64,000 nucleotides of DNA from assembly GCF_021173675.1 (NCBI RefSeq), contig NZ_JAIHON010000002.1, positions 186,001 to 250,000 on the forward strand, read 5' to 3'. A program made the translations under genes and the position numbers. Every line of letters begins with the position of its first letter. The stretch's first letter is position 1. The DNA comes from Streptomyces lincolnensis. GTDB lineage: Bacteria > Actinomycetota > Actinomycetes > Streptomycetales > Streptomycetaceae. Positions 43,362-51,369 of the stretch are shown here, piece by piece. The notes below the pieces were generated by a model. It was not told where the DNA came from, searched no databases, and saw nothing but the letters and a program-made list of their open reading frames with translations.

Positions 43362-43907
43362 TCAACGCCCTGTCGGCGGCGCGTACTTGTACCCGACCCG
43401 CCGGATCGTGCGGATCGCGTCGCGGTGCTCCGCGCCCAGCTTGCGGCGCAGCCGGGCGATGTGGACGTCGACGGTACGGCCGTCGCCCACATGCCCGTAC
43501 CCCCACACCGTGGTGACCAGCTGGTCGCGGGTGTGCACCCGGTGCGGGTGCGCCACGAGATGGGCGAGCAGCTCGAACTCCAGGTAGGTCAGATCGAGTT
43601 CGCGCCCGTCCACGGCGGCGGTGCGCCGCACGGTGTCGACCCGGACGAGCGGATCGCCCGCGCCGTCACCGGCGGCCGGCACGACCGGCGCCGTTCGGTC
43701 GGCCGGGACGAGCACCAGGTAGCCGATCATCGGCGGCTGCCCCGGCAGGGTGGGCAGCGTGTGCTGCGGCGCGGGCAGCCAGGTGGCACCCGGCGGCAGG
43801 AAGTCCGGGACGTCGATCACCTCGTCGGGATCGACGGCACGCAGCCGCTGCCGGGCGGGGAAGGAGGCGGGGGCAGGGGCGGAGGACAGGGAGCGAGTGG
43901 TCGCCAT
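43362..43907 (-). CDS. OmpR/PhoB-type winged-helix DNA-binding protein without receiver
   Basis: A 181-residue regulator. Residues 1-80 are Pro/Ala-rich with no receiver domain. About 85-178 form the OmpR/PhoB winged helix: PLVRVDTVRRTAAVDGRELDLTYLEFELLAHLVAHP, DQLVTTVWGY, TVDVHIARLRRKLGAEHRDAIRTIRRVGYKY. It should bind DNA directly repeated sites, with activity not set by phosphorylation of its own domain. ATG 43907 has no clear Shine-Dalgarno sequence. A 40-codon ORF ending 86 bases upstream looks like a regulatory leader peptide, so expression may be controlled after initiation. It lies beside glnII, but a nitrogen role is only suggested by position. Confidence 0.88.
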   Translation of the reverse strand: MATTRSLSSAPAPASFPARQRLRAVDPDEVIDVPDFLPPGATWLPAPQHTLPTLPGQPPMIGYLVLVPADRTAPVVPAAGDGAGDPLVRVDTVRRTAAVDGRELDLTYLEFELLAHLVAHPHRVHTRDQLVTTVWGYGHVGDGRTVDVHIARLRRKLGAEHRDAIRTIRRVGYKYAPPTGR

Positions 43908-44262
43908 GAGAGGTCAGCTCTTTCGCGCGAGAGGGTCGTCGGAAGGGACGTACGCCGTGGCGCGCTGGCCGAAGGCCGGGTGGGTGTACGGCTTTAGAGG
44001 GCCGGCGCGTTCTTCGCGCGACAACACACCCGGTCGAAGTCGTGATGCTGACGGGAAGGCCAGAAGGGCTCCAGGTCATGGCGACCCGTAGCGAGGTACT
44101 TCCGGAAGCTGGCCATGGGCCCATTGAAGCAGATCCCCGCCGCCTTCCGGGAGCCCGCTCTCACTGCTTGGACGCTTCTTGGCTTGGACGCTTCTTGGCA
44201 CGACAACGCGAAGAGGCGCCCACCGTGGCCGGTGGACGCCCCCTCGGACAGCTACGGGCGGA
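43908..44262. other. 355-bp interval between glnII and the winged-helix gene
   Basis: Apart from the 40-codon leader-like ORF (43994-44116), the interval holds a perfect 16-bp tandem duplication, GCTTGGACGCTTCTTG at 44166-44181 and 44182-44197. A Gly/Arg-rich spacer leads to the glnII stop. No strong glnII terminator is evident, so read-through into the regulator is possible. Confidence 0.55.
43994..44116 (-). CDS. probable leader peptide (40 aa) upstream of the winged-helix regulator
   Basis: The ORF opens at ATG 44116 and encodes MASFRKYLATGRHDLEPFWP then SRQHHDFDRVCCRAKNAPAL, ending TAA at 43994. It is followed 86 bases later by the regulator ATG. The segment HHDFDRVCCR, with consecutive Cys codons close to the end, resembles the actinobacterial leader-peptide pattern of a His-Asp...Arg...Cys motif before a short tail. 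The nucleotides encoding CRAKN contain GCGCG...CGCGC, which can pair. The ribosome binding site is weak (GGGGATC about 15 bases upstream). Its coding content is unlike random shadow ORFs here. An attenuation or ribosome-stalling role is inferred. Confidence 0.55.
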   Translation of the reverse strand: MASFRKYLATGRHDLEPFWPSRQHHDFDRVCCRAKNAPAL

Positions 44263-45291
44263 TCAGACCTGGCCGGCCTTCTCCAGCGCGGAGCAGCAGG
44301 TGTCGACGAGCAGACGCGTCACGACGTACGGGTCGACGTTGGCGTTCGGACGGCGGTCCTCGATGTAGCCCTTGCCGTCCTTCTCGACCTGCCACGGGAT
44401 ACGGACCGAGGCGCCGCGGTTGGAGACACCGTAGGAGTACTCGTTCCACGGGGCGGTCTCGTGCAGACCGGTCAGACGGTCGTCGATGCCGGCGCCGTAG
44501 TTCTTGACGTGGTCGAGCGGCTTGGAGCCCTCGCCCAGCGACTCGGCGGCGGTGATGATCGCGTCGTAGGTCTCGCGCATCGCCTTGGTGGAGAAGTTGG
44601 TGTGCGCGCCGGCGCCGTTCCAGTCGCCCTTGACCGGCTTCGGGTCCAGGGTGGCGGCGACGCCGAAGTCCTCGGCGGTGCGGTAGAGCAGCCAGCGGGC
44701 CACCCACAGGTGGTCGGAGACCTCCAGCGGGGAGACCGGGCCGACCTGGAACTCCCACTGGCCGGGCATGACCTCGGCGTTGATGCCGGAGATCGCCAGA
44801 CCCGCCTTGAGGCAGTTCTCCAGGTGCGCCTCGACGACGTCACGGCCGAAGATCTCGTCGGCGCCGACACCGCAGTAGTAGCCGCCCTGCGGGGCCGGGA
44901 AGCCGCCCTTGGGGAAGCCGAGCGGGTAGCCGTCCTTGAAGAAGGTGTACTCCTGCTCGATGCCGAAGATCGGCTCCTGGGAGGCGAACTTCTCGGCGAC
45001 CTCGACGAGCGCGGCACGGGTGTTGGTCTCGTGCGGCGTCATGTCGATGTTGTAGACCTCGCACAGGACGAGGATGTCGTCGCCGCCGCGGATCGGGTCC
45101 GGGCAGGAGAAGACCGGCTTGAGCACACAGTCCGAGGCGTGGCCCTCGGCCTGGTTCGTGGAGGACCCGTCGAAGCCCCAGATCGGCAGCTCGGCACCCT
45201 TGGCGTCGTCCCCGAAAATCTTCGTCTTGGAACGCAGCTTGGCCGTCGGCTGGGTGCCGTCGATCCAGATGTACTCAGCCTTGAAGCTCAC
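44263..45291 (-). CDS. glnII: glutamine synthetase II (eukaryotic-type)
   Basis: A 342-residue type II glutamine synthetase that makes glutamine from glutamate and ammonia with ATP. It is the heat-labile second enzyme found in Streptomyces and rhizobia, active as a ring of short subunits and not adenylylated. Motifs are ELPIWGFDGSSTNQAEG (about 34-50), PIFGIEQEYTFFKDGYPLG, VMPGQWEFQVGP, KGDWNGAGAHTNFSTKAM and SNRGASVRIP with EDRRPNANVDPY near the end. GTG 45291 (VSFKAEYIWIDGTQ) follows AAGGA; an in-frame ATG three codons upstream overlaps that ribosome binding site. A complete GlnR box lies about 100 bases upstream. Confidence 0.97.
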   Translation of the reverse strand: MSFKAEYIWIDGTQPTAKLRSKTKIFGDDAKGAELPIWGFDGSSTNQAEGHASDCVLKPVFSCPDPIRGGDDILVLCEVYNIDMTPHETNTRAALVEVAEKFASQEPIFGIEQEYTFFKDGYPLGFPKGGFPAPQGGYYCGVGADEIFGRDVVEAHLENCLKAGLAISGINAEVMPGQWEFQVGPVSPLEVSDHLWVARWLLYRTAEDFGVAATLDPKPVKGDWNGAGAHTNFSTKAMRETYDAIITAAESLGEGSKPLDHVKNYGAGIDDRLTGLHETAPWNEYSYGVSNRGASVRIPWQVEKDGKGYIEDRRPNANVDPYVVTRLLVDTCCSALEKAGQV

Positions 45292-45392
45292 GGGCCACAT
45301 CCTTAGGGGGTGGGTCTGGGCGCACTTGCGGGTGCTGCGGCGCTGCGGCACTGGGGCGCCGCTCTGGTTGCCCGCGAGCCTGTCAACAGGCG

Positions 45393-45430
45393 ATTTCCCG
45401 ATCATTGCTCTCATGTGAACCCCGTGTTAC
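45393..45430 (-). promoter_or_regulatory. GlnR box of glnII
   Basis: On the minus strand four pentamers spaced by exactly six bases read GTAAC-n6-TTCAC-n6-GCAAT-n6-GAAAT. This matches the gTnAc-n6-GaAAc double-site pattern of GlnR, with two weaker half-sites. The box sits about 100 bases upstream of the glnII start, as at glnA. Confidence 0.8.
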
Positions 45431-45520
45431 CTGGTCGTGTTGTGGCGCGACTCACGGTGTGAGCACGGGCCGGAGGGGACATCACGCACGCGCGGACCAG
45501 GTGAAGACGTGGCGACGCCA

Positions 45521-45575
45521 CGCACGTGCGGACCGATGGAGGCACCATGCACGCGCGGACCGATGGCGGCACCAC
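45521..45575. repeat. 27-bp tandem repeat, about two copies
   Basis: GCACG(T/C)GCGGACCGATGG(A/C)GGCACCA-type units begin at 45521 and 45548, with a degenerate earlier relative near 45486. They lie in the 45431-45674 spacer between the glnII GlnR box and the secreted-protein gene. A small open frame across them has no supporting features. Confidence 0.7.
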
Positions 45576-45674
45576 GTGCCGGTCCTGCCGTTCGTGGCCG
45601 CGAACAGCAGGACCGGTGACACGTACGGGCGGCGGAGCGGGCCGCCGCCTCAACGGATTCCTACGTCGACGGCC

Positions 45675-46346
45675 TCACCCCACCTTCTCGATCAGGGCCC
45701 GGCGGATCAGGAACTTGCCGGGCTCACGGACCTGTTCGAAGGCCGCGTCGTTCAGCAGGACACAGCTGCCGGAGACCGAGGTGACCTGCACCGTCGTGGA
45801 CTTGTCGTTGTCCAGGTTGGTGACCTTCAGCCTCGTGCCGGCCGGGAACCGGTCGCTGGACGCGGCCGGGGCGCCGGCCTCACCGGACAGGGTGACGGTC
45901 GAGCCGTTGCACACCTGCTCGCCGGTGACGGCGTTGCCGGCACCCGGGGTGGTGCCTCCCGTGGGGGGAGTCTGAGGGGCGGACGCGGCCTGGGAGGGCG
46001 GCGCGGCGGGGGAGTCCTGAGCCGACTCCCCGACCGCAGCCGACTCCCCGACCACACACCCGGAGGCCTCCTGCTGCACCTTGATCTGCGCGACGACCGC
46101 CTCGCGGTTGGCGATCCGGGCCGCCGACTGCGCGTCCGGAGTGGCCTGTTGGTCCGCGATGAACCGCTGGTTGTTGCCGAGCGCGGTGGCGAGCCCCTGA
46201 CAGACGCTCGACTCCGCGGCCGTCTTCGGGCTCTGCGCGGCGTTCGACGTGGTCGCCATGACGAAGGCGCCGCCGCCGGCCACCGTCGCGGCACTCGCCA
46301 GCAGGGCGAGCTTCTTCTTGGTGCCGAGTCTTCTCCTACGTGACAT
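45675..46346 (-). CDS. secreted protein with C-terminal double-psi beta-barrel (RlpA-like)
   Basis: A 223-residue exported protein. A basic start (MSRRRRLGTKKKLALLASAA) and hydrophobic core give a signal peptide ending near TSNAAQSPK. About 40-100 is helical with two Cys (SSVCQGLATALGNNQRFIAD; EASGCVVGE). A Pro/Ser/Thr linker spans about 100-140. The C-terminal 85 residues read CNGSTVTLSGEAG, RFPAGTRLKVTNLDNDKSTTV, GSCVLLNDAAFEQVREPGKFLI, matching the strand pattern of RlpA/expansin-like double-psi barrels. Such domains bind or cleave cell-wall glycans; the catalytic His/Asp of RlpA are not evident, so binding is more likely. ATG 46346 is used. Confidence 0.82.
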   Translation of the reverse strand: MSRRRRLGTKKKLALLASAATVAGGGAFVMATTSNAAQSPKTAAESSVCQGLATALGNNQRFIADQQATPDAQSAARIANREAVVAQIKVQQEASGCVVGESAAVGESAQDSPAAPPSQAASAPQTPPTGGTTPGAGNAVTGEQVCNGSTVTLSGEAGAPAASSDRFPAGTRLKVTNLDNDKSTTVQVTSVSGSCVLLNDAAFEQVREPGKFLIRRALIEKVG

Positions 46347-46498
46347 GCGCGGCTCCTGAGGGAAGGGGGGGAGCGTACGCCGCTACGTACGAGATACCGA
46401 ACGGGGTTACTCAGCGTTTACAGGAGTCAGCCGACGTAACCTGCGTCACATCCGGGGCCCTTTACGCGAGTTGCCCGGGTCACCCGTAGTTACCCGGG

Positions 46499-46861
46499 TC
46501 ACCCGCGTGACAGCGCGTCCCGTACGGCCTCGTCCGTGCGGGCCACCACCGCCGTGCCGTCGTCCGCCGTGATGATGGGGCGCTGGATCAGCTTGGGATG
46601 CTCGGCGAGGGCCTTGATCCAGCGGTCGCGCGAAGAGTCGTCCCGGGTCCACTCCTTGAGCCCGAGCTCCTTGGCGGCCGCCTCCTGGGTGCGGGTGATG
46701 TCCCAGGGTTCGAGGCCGAGGCGGGTGAGGACGGCCCGGATCTCGTCCTCGGTCGGCACGTCCTCCAGATAGCGGCGGACGGTGTAGTCGGCGCCCTCGG
46801 CGTCGAGGAGGGTGAGCGCGCTGCGGCACTTCGAGCAGGCCGGATTGATCCAGATCTCCAT
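46499..46861 (-). CDS. ArsC-family (arsenate reductase-like / Spx-like) protein
   Basis: A 120-residue thioredoxin-fold protein of the ArsC/YffB family. It opens with MEIWINPACSKCRSALTLL, where Cys9 and Cys12 form the redox site, then LEDVPTEDEIRAVLTRLGLEPWDITR and the conserved HPKLIQRPIITADDGTAVVAR (Arg-Pro-Ile loop). The grx-linked arsenate reductase ArsC has this fold, but orphan copies without ars genes are common and may serve general disulfide reduction. No ars operon is nearby. ATG 46861; the promoter lies in the 164-bp gap shared with the small divergent gene. Confidence 0.88.
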   Translation of the reverse strand: MEIWINPACSKCRSALTLLDAEGADYTVRRYLEDVPTEDEIRAVLTRLGLEPWDITRTQEAAAKELGLKEWTRDDSSRDRWIKALAEHPKLIQRPIITADDGTAVVARTDEAVRDALSRG

Positions 46862-47025
46862 GCCGCCACGGTACGCGAAAACCCGTTCTCCACCTGCGTC
46901 ACAGGGCCCCCGAAAGCCCTTGTGGCCAGGGCCTTTTGTCAGTGCCGGGCAGTAGAATAGAAGCAGTGCTCGAGGGTGTCGCCGGGAAGTCCGAACGGCG
47001 CCCCGTCCGCGACAGGAGGATGCCT

Positions 47026-47334
47026 GTGCCCGCTGCCGCTCTGAAGCCGCTGCCGACCCAGTCCACCGCGAAGCACCCCGTGCTGCTCGACCTGCCCTAC
47101 GCACCCGTCGAGAAGCGCGCCCTGCCGCCCGGGCGTCCGCGCGAGTGGTACGTCACCCACAACCGTCGCCTCAAGGCCATGCGCCTCGCCATCGCCCTGC
47201 TCGACTCGGGGGTCTACGTGCCCAACCAGGCACGCAACGAGACCATCCGCGACACGGCGGAGATGATCGGTGTCCACCCGCCGTCGGACACGACGTGCCA
47301 CATGGTGCGGGCGCTGATGCGTTACAGCCGGTGA
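47026..47334 (+). CDS. conserved small actinobacterial protein (102 aa)
   Basis: A 102-residue soluble protein. The N-terminal 45 residues are Pro-rich; the conserved-looking core is REWYVTHNRRLKAMRLAIALLDSGVYVP, then NETIRDTAEMIGVHPPSDTTCHMVRALM, predicted helical and reminiscent of a small DNA-binding or regulatory helix bundle. I do not recognise a named family. AGGAGG at 47014-47019 is directly against ATG 47020 but six bases from GTG 47026, so GTG 47026 is the better start. The upstream sequence includes TAGAAT near 46953. It is divergent from the ArsC-like gene. Confidence 0.82.
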   Translation: MPAAALKPLPTQSTAKHPVLLDLPYAPVEKRALPPGRPREWYVTHNRRLKAMRLAIALLDSGVYVPNQARNETIRDTAEMIGVHPPSDTTCHMVRALMRYSR

Positions 47335-47380
47335 GGCCGGTGCCGGGCACCCCGCGAACGCGGGGTGCCCGGCCCTTCGT

Positions 47381-48565
47381 TCACCGCGCCAACTCCTTCT
47401 CCAACGGCGTCCGGAACCGTGGCGTCACCCGGGTCGCCCCCAGCCACCCCTGGAGCCGCTCGGCCTCCGCCGCGATCGCCGCTTCCGCGTCCCGGCCCAC
47501 GCCGTCGGTGTCGAGGAGGCGCCACACGACCTCACCGTCGGGGCGCTGGGCCCACGCGCCGATCACCCGGCCGTTCCACCACACCGTCGGCCCCACATTG
47601 CCGCTCCGGTCGAACAGGGCGGGCCGCAGCTCGGGGGCCAGATACCAGTCCCGCTGCTGCCAGCCCATGGCCGTCGGGTCGAGGCCGGGCAGGAGCGCGG
47701 CCCAGGGCTCGGCGGGGCCGGCCACCGGGCCGAGGTCGCCGTCGACGACGTAGCCCGTGCCCTCGTCCAGGGTGACCGGCCGGGCGCCGATCGCCGCGAG
47801 GGCCCGGCGGACGTCGGTCACCCGCCAGCCCGTCCACCACTTCAGGTCGTCCTCCGTGGCCGGACCGCACGCGGTGAGCCAGCGGCGCAGCAGGGCCGAC
47901 TGCGCCTCGGCCGGGGCGAGTTCGGGGTGGGCGGGGGCGATCGCCCAGCGGAACTGGCTGGACGTCCAGGAGCCGAGCGGCCGGCCGCGCACCACCTTGC
48001 CCTCCACCCCCAGCACCCTCAGCAGCCGGGTCGAGACGGTGTGGAGTCCCTCGTAGCTCTTCCCGGCCGCGTACACGAACTGCTCCCGCAACCGCGGTTC
48101 GTCCTCGGCGAGTTCGGCCGCCGTCGCCTGACCCCGCAGGGCCAGCGCGGCCAGCGTCGACGCCTCGACCTCCTTCAGCCAGGCCGCGTCCGGCGCCCCG
48201 GACTTCGCCATGTCCTTGAGCAGCGCGGCCCGTTCCCGCGCGGCGACCGCGAGACCGGTCGAGGCGTGCACGACGGCGGTGAGGTCCGTCGGGAACACGA
48301 AGACCGTGTGCCGCATGCCGTGCATCCGGACCAGCGCACGGTCCTCGTACAGCGCCCGCCCCGTCTCCGCCACGGTCTTCGCCGGGTCCGCGAGCCGGGC
48401 CCCGACGGCGAGGTACACCGTCGCGGGGTCCGTGCCGTGCAGGGCGACCAGGGAGCCGGCCACCTCCTCGGGACTCCCCGCCCGCGCCGCCCCCGCCAAC
48501 CGGTGCCGCGAGGCGAGCCGCGCCCGCCGCTCCGCCACGCCGATGTACCGCTCCGCGTCACCCAC
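47381..48565 (-). CDS. winged-helix DNA-binding protein (HTH_42 / AlkZ-like DNA glycosylase family)
   Basis: A 394-residue protein of the winged-helix HTH_42 family, whose characterised members (AlkZ/YcaQ) are DNA glycosylases that unhook crosslinked or alkylated bases. Visible features are RRARLASRHRLAGAARAGSPEEVAGSLVALHGTDPATVYLAVGARL at the N-terminus, central winged-helix units, and DPTAMGWQQRDWYLAPELRPALFDRSGNVGPTVWWNGRVIG near 310-350. The QxQ catalytic motif of true AlkZ is not clearly present; QQRDWYL is the nearest. GTG 48565 (VGDAERYIGVAERRA) has GGAGG at good spacing. It is divergent from a DUF2252 gene, with phased repeats between. Confidence 0.88.
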   Translation of the reverse strand: MGDAERYIGVAERRARLASRHRLAGAARAGSPEEVAGSLVALHGTDPATVYLAVGARLADPAKTVAETGRALYEDRALVRMHGMRHTVFVFPTDLTAVVHASTGLAVAARERAALLKDMAKSGAPDAAWLKEVEASTLAALALRGQATAAELAEDEPRLREQFVYAAGKSYEGLHTVSTRLLRVLGVEGKVVRGRPLGSWTSSQFRWAIAPAHPELAPAEAQSALLRRWLTACGPATEDDLKWWTGWRVTDVRRALAAIGARPVTLDEGTGYVVDGDLGPVAGPAEPWAALLPGLDPTAMGWQQRDWYLAPELRPALFDRSGNVGPTVWWNGRVIGAWAQRPDGEVVWRLLDTDGVGRDAEAAIAAEAERLQGWLGATRVTPRFRTPLEKELAR

Positions 48566-48636
48566 GCCGCCTCCGTCGCCGCCCGTCCCGTAGTGCTCCG
48601 TGAGGGCATCCTCCCCGATGCCACTGACAGTCGTAG

Positions 48637-48691
48637 GGCAGCGATACGGCAGCGATAGGTCAGCGACATGACAGGGGTACGGCAGCGAACG
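48637..48691. promoter_or_regulatory. 11-bp phased direct repeats between divergent genes
   Basis: GGCAGCGAYAS-type units start at 48637 (GGCAGCGATAC), 48648 (GGCAGCGATAG), 48659 (GTCAGCGACAT) and 48681 (GGCAGCGAACG). That is three in an exact 11-base register and one 22 bases on. Units on one helical face are typical of operators for proteins binding direct repeats (MerR/CarH-type tetramers, PhoP, others). A similar element lies at 62765-62814. Confidence 0.6.
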
Positions 48692-48826
48692 GCGACAAGC
48701 GCTCAAGGCCCCCCTCACCCGATTGCCGTACCCGGTATGCGCCCGCCCCGCGCCGGGCCTTCACTGCGATCAGGAGGGTGACGGACCGAGGCTCCCGGGA
48801 GGCCAGATGCGACAGAGGCAGAGCCG

Positions 48827-50212
48827 ATGACCGCCCCCGCCACCTCCGCCGACCCCGCCCACCTCACCCATCGCGCCGACCCCGCCCACCGCGCCGAGCG
48901 AGGCAGGGCCGCCCGCAAGCGGGTCACCCGGTCCGCGCACGCCCTCTGGATCCCGTCCGTCGACCGCCCCGACCCCGTAGGCGTACTGGAACGACAGGGC
49001 CGCGACCGGCTGCCGGAACTCCTCCCCGTGCGGTACGGCCGGATGGCGGCCTCGCCCTTCGCCTTCCTGCGCGGCGCGGCGGCCGTGATGGCCGCCGACC
49101 TCGCCGCCCAGCCGCACACCGGCCTCACCGTGCAGCTGTGCGGCGACGCCCATCTGCTCAACTTCGGCCTGTACGCCTCCCCGGAGCGGTCCCTCCTCTT
49201 CGACCTCAACGACTTCGACGAGACCTTCCCGGGCCCTTTCGAGTGGGACGTCAAACGCCTCGCCGCCAGCATCGCCGTAGCCGCCCGCGAGAACGGCCAC
49301 AGCGACGCCAAGGCCCACCGGGCGGCCCTGGAGGCGACCGCCGCCTACCGGACCACTGTGCGCCGCCTCGCCGGGCGGGGCGAACTCGACGTCTGGTACG
49401 AGCGCCTGGACGCCGACAGCCTGCTGCCCCTGATCCGCTCCGGCCGCCACCGCCGGCGGGCCGCCTCCAGCCTCACCCGGGCCCGCCGCCGCACCAGCAT
49501 CCAGGCCCTCGGCACCCTCACCGAGATCGTCGACGGACGGCGGCGCATCCGCTACGACCCACCCCTGCTCGACCCCGTCGGATCCCCCGACATGGCCGCC
49601 CTGCGCAAGATCTTCAGCGACTACCGCTCCACCCTCACCGAGGAACGCCGCCTGCTCCTGGACCGCTACCGCTTCGTGGACGCGGCCCGCAAGGTCGTCG
49701 GCGTCGGCAGCGTCGGCATGCGCTGCTTCATCGTGCTCCTCGCCGGCCGCGACGCGGACGACCCGCTGTTCCTCCAGATCAAGGAGGCGCGCACGTCCGT
49801 ACTCGAAGAACACCTGCCGCACGGCCCCTACGTCCACCCCGGCCACCGTGTCGTCGCCGGACAGCGCCTGCTCCAGGCCGCCGGTGACATCTTCCTCGGC
49901 TGGATGAGCGGGCCCCAGGGCCGTGCCTTCTACTGGCGCCAACTGCGCGACATGAAGGGCTCCGCGGAGGTCGCCGCCATGCCCCCCTCCGCCCTCACCG
50001 CCTACGCCCGCCTGTGCGGCACCGCCCTGGCCCGCGCCCACGCCCGCTCCGGCGACCGCATCGCCATCGCCGCCTACCTCGGCAGCGCCGACACCTTCGA
50101 ACGCGCCCTCGCCGACTACGCCCTCGACTACGCCGACCAGACCACCCACGACCACGCAACCCTGACCGCGGCCGTCGCAGCGGGCGTGATCACGGCGGCA
50201 CCGGGGGAGTGA
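48827..50212 (+). CDS. DUF2252 family protein (kinase-like fold)
   Basis: A 461-residue cytosolic protein. DUF2252 proteins have a fold related to aminoglycoside/choline kinases. Characteristic stretches are RYGRMAASPFAFLRGAAAVMAADLA (about 66-90), VQLCGDAHLLNFGLYASPER and LLFDLNDFDETFPGPFEWDVKRLAAS (about 104-150, containing the GDxHxxNFG catalytic-loop-like and DxND metal-like motifs), then KVVGVGSVGMRCFIVLL and QIKEARTSVL. No substrate is established. ATG 48827 (MTAPATSADP) follows GAGGCAGAG. Divergent from the AlkZ-like gene; the shared gap carries the 11-bp phased repeats. Confidence 0.92.
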   Translation: MTAPATSADPAHLTHRADPAHRAERGRAARKRVTRSAHALWIPSVDRPDPVGVLERQGRDRLPELLPVRYGRMAASPFAFLRGAAAVMAADLAAQPHTGLTVQLCGDAHLLNFGLYASPERSLLFDLNDFDETFPGPFEWDVKRLAASIAVAARENGHSDAKAHRAALEATAAYRTTVRRLAGRGELDVWYERLDADSLLPLIRSGRHRRRAASSLTRARRRTSIQALGTLTEIVDGRRRIRYDPPLLDPVGSPDMAALRKIFSDYRSTLTEERRLLLDRYRFVDAARKVVGVGSVGMRCFIVLLAGRDADDPLFLQIKEARTSVLEEHLPHGPYVHPGHRVVAGQRLLQAAGDIFLGWMSGPQGRAFYWRQLRDMKGSAEVAAMPPSALTAYARLCGTALARAHARSGDRIAIAAYLGSADTFERALADYALDYADQTTHDHATLTAAVAAGVITAAPGE

Positions 50213-50444
50213 CGGCGCCGGGGGGCCATGAGCGAGCCGAGGGAAAAGCAGATGCACGCAAAGTGACCGTCTCCGTACTCTGGAGACGCGTTACGGAGCC
50301 GTCCCCCACCGCTTTGCGCAGGGCGGGCATCACCTTGCGGACTCGGGGCTACTCTCTCTACGCACCGACGGACGGGCGCCTTCCCCCAGCGTTCCGTCAC
50401 CACATCACGCATCGCTCGGACACCCACGCTCACGGAGGCCCGTG

Positions 50445-50732
50445 ATGGGCACCATCGTCATATCCGGGACCGTTGTCCTGGTCGTCCTGGGATTCCAGAA
50501 CCCCGTCTGGTGGCTCGCCGCCGTCGCCGTGCTCTTCCTGTACCTGCAGTACGGACACGGCTCCACCTCCACCCCGTCGGGGGGAGGCCCTTCCGGAGGA
50601 GGCTCGGGGGTCGTGCCGGGCAGCTACCGGGCGTACCGCGACCGCCGGGACAAGCAGGCCAAGTGGGAGCGCCGCTACCGCCGCGAGCGCCCCTTCGAGT
50701 CCCGTAGGCAGGCACGCGAGAAGGGCAAGTGA
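50445..50732 (+). CDS. small membrane protein (95 aa)
   Basis: A 95-residue protein with one or two closely packed hydrophobic segments at residues 2-36 (TIVISGTVVLVVLGFQNPVWWLAAVAVLFLYLQ). A Gly/Ser/Pro linker (about 40-60) leads to a highly charged C-terminal helix (YRDRRDKQAKWERRYRRERP). The layout suggests a small hairpin anchor with a cytoplasmic basic tail. GGAGG at 50434-50438 favours ATG 50445 over the adjacent GTG 50442. No family assigned. It lies 230 bases after the DUF2252 gene and is convergent with pspAB. Confidence 0.8.
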   Translation: MGTIVISGTVVLVVLGFQNPVWWLAAVAVLFLYLQYGHGSTSTPSGGGPSGGGSGVVPGSYRAYRDRRDKQAKWERRYRRERPFESRRQAREKGK

Positions 50733-50782
50733 GACAGGCAAGCCAAGCACGTGCGGCAGTGGGGCGCCTCGGGATCCGCCGG

Positions 50783-51367
50783 TCAGAGGCCGGGGGCGCC
50801 CCACACCGGGAACCAGCGGTTCAGGTCCTGCTCGACCCGCAGGTCGTCGGCGAGGGCGGCCTTCACGCGTAGTTCCAGGGCGTTGTCGCGCCGCTGTGCC
50901 GCGCCGGGCAGTGGCGCGAAGGGGTAGAAGGTGCCCCGCTTGTAGAGGTAGACCAGCGCCAGGGAACGGCCCTCGGGATCCTGGAACCCGGCGAGCGAGC
51001 ACAGCAGTTGCGGTCCGAAGCCGTTGACCTCCATGGAACTGTTGACCGCGTGCAGGTCGTTCACCAGGAGGGGCAGCTGGTCGGGGCCGCGCTGCGAGAC
51101 CAGCCAGGAGTAGCCGTACTCGTCACGGCTCAGCTCCACCGGTGGGCCTTCGCGCTCGGTGTCCGCGTCCAGCAGGGCCTGCACCTCGCGGTGGGTCTGC
51201 TCGAAGGCGGCGCCCTCCACCGTGGCGAAGCACACCGCGCCCCGCCCGGTCGGCGTGAAGGAGGCCGCCGCCTCCAGGGTCACCGCGGCCGACGGCAGGG
51301 CGAAGAGCCGGTCGAGATCGGGTACGACCGGCTTCGTACGCCCCAGCAGGATGTCCAGCAGCCCCAT
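50783..51367 (-). CDS. pspAB: PspA-associated protein PspAB
   Basis: A 194-residue protein of the actinobacterial PspAB family. It opens MGLLDILLGRTKPVVPDLDRLFALPSA and continues with the conserved SRDEYGYSWLVSQRGPDQLPLLVNDLHAVNSSMEVNGFGPQLLCSL, YLYKRGTFYPFAP and the C-terminal DDLRVEQDLNRWFPVWGAPGL. It is a cytosolic helper associated with phage-shock/membrane-stress genes. ATG 51367 lies two bases after the htpX stop, so it is translationally coupled to the membrane protease HtpX. The pairing points to a joint role in envelope stress, although the PspA gene itself is not in the window. Confidence 0.9.
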   Translation of the reverse strand: MGLLDILLGRTKPVVPDLDRLFALPSAAVTLEAAASFTPTGRGAVCFATVEGAAFEQTHREVQALLDADTEREGPPVELSRDEYGYSWLVSQRGPDQLPLLVNDLHAVNSSMEVNGFGPQLLCSLAGFQDPEGRSLALVYLYKRGTFYPFAPLPGAAQRRDNALELRVKAALADDLRVEQDLNRWFPVWGAPGL

Positions 51368-51369
51368 CC

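Noticed and set aside
45411..45653. Possible 80-codon gene in the glnII upstream region
   Set aside because: It overlaps the glnII GlnR box and a tandem repeat, lacks a ribosome binding site and has no family-like features.
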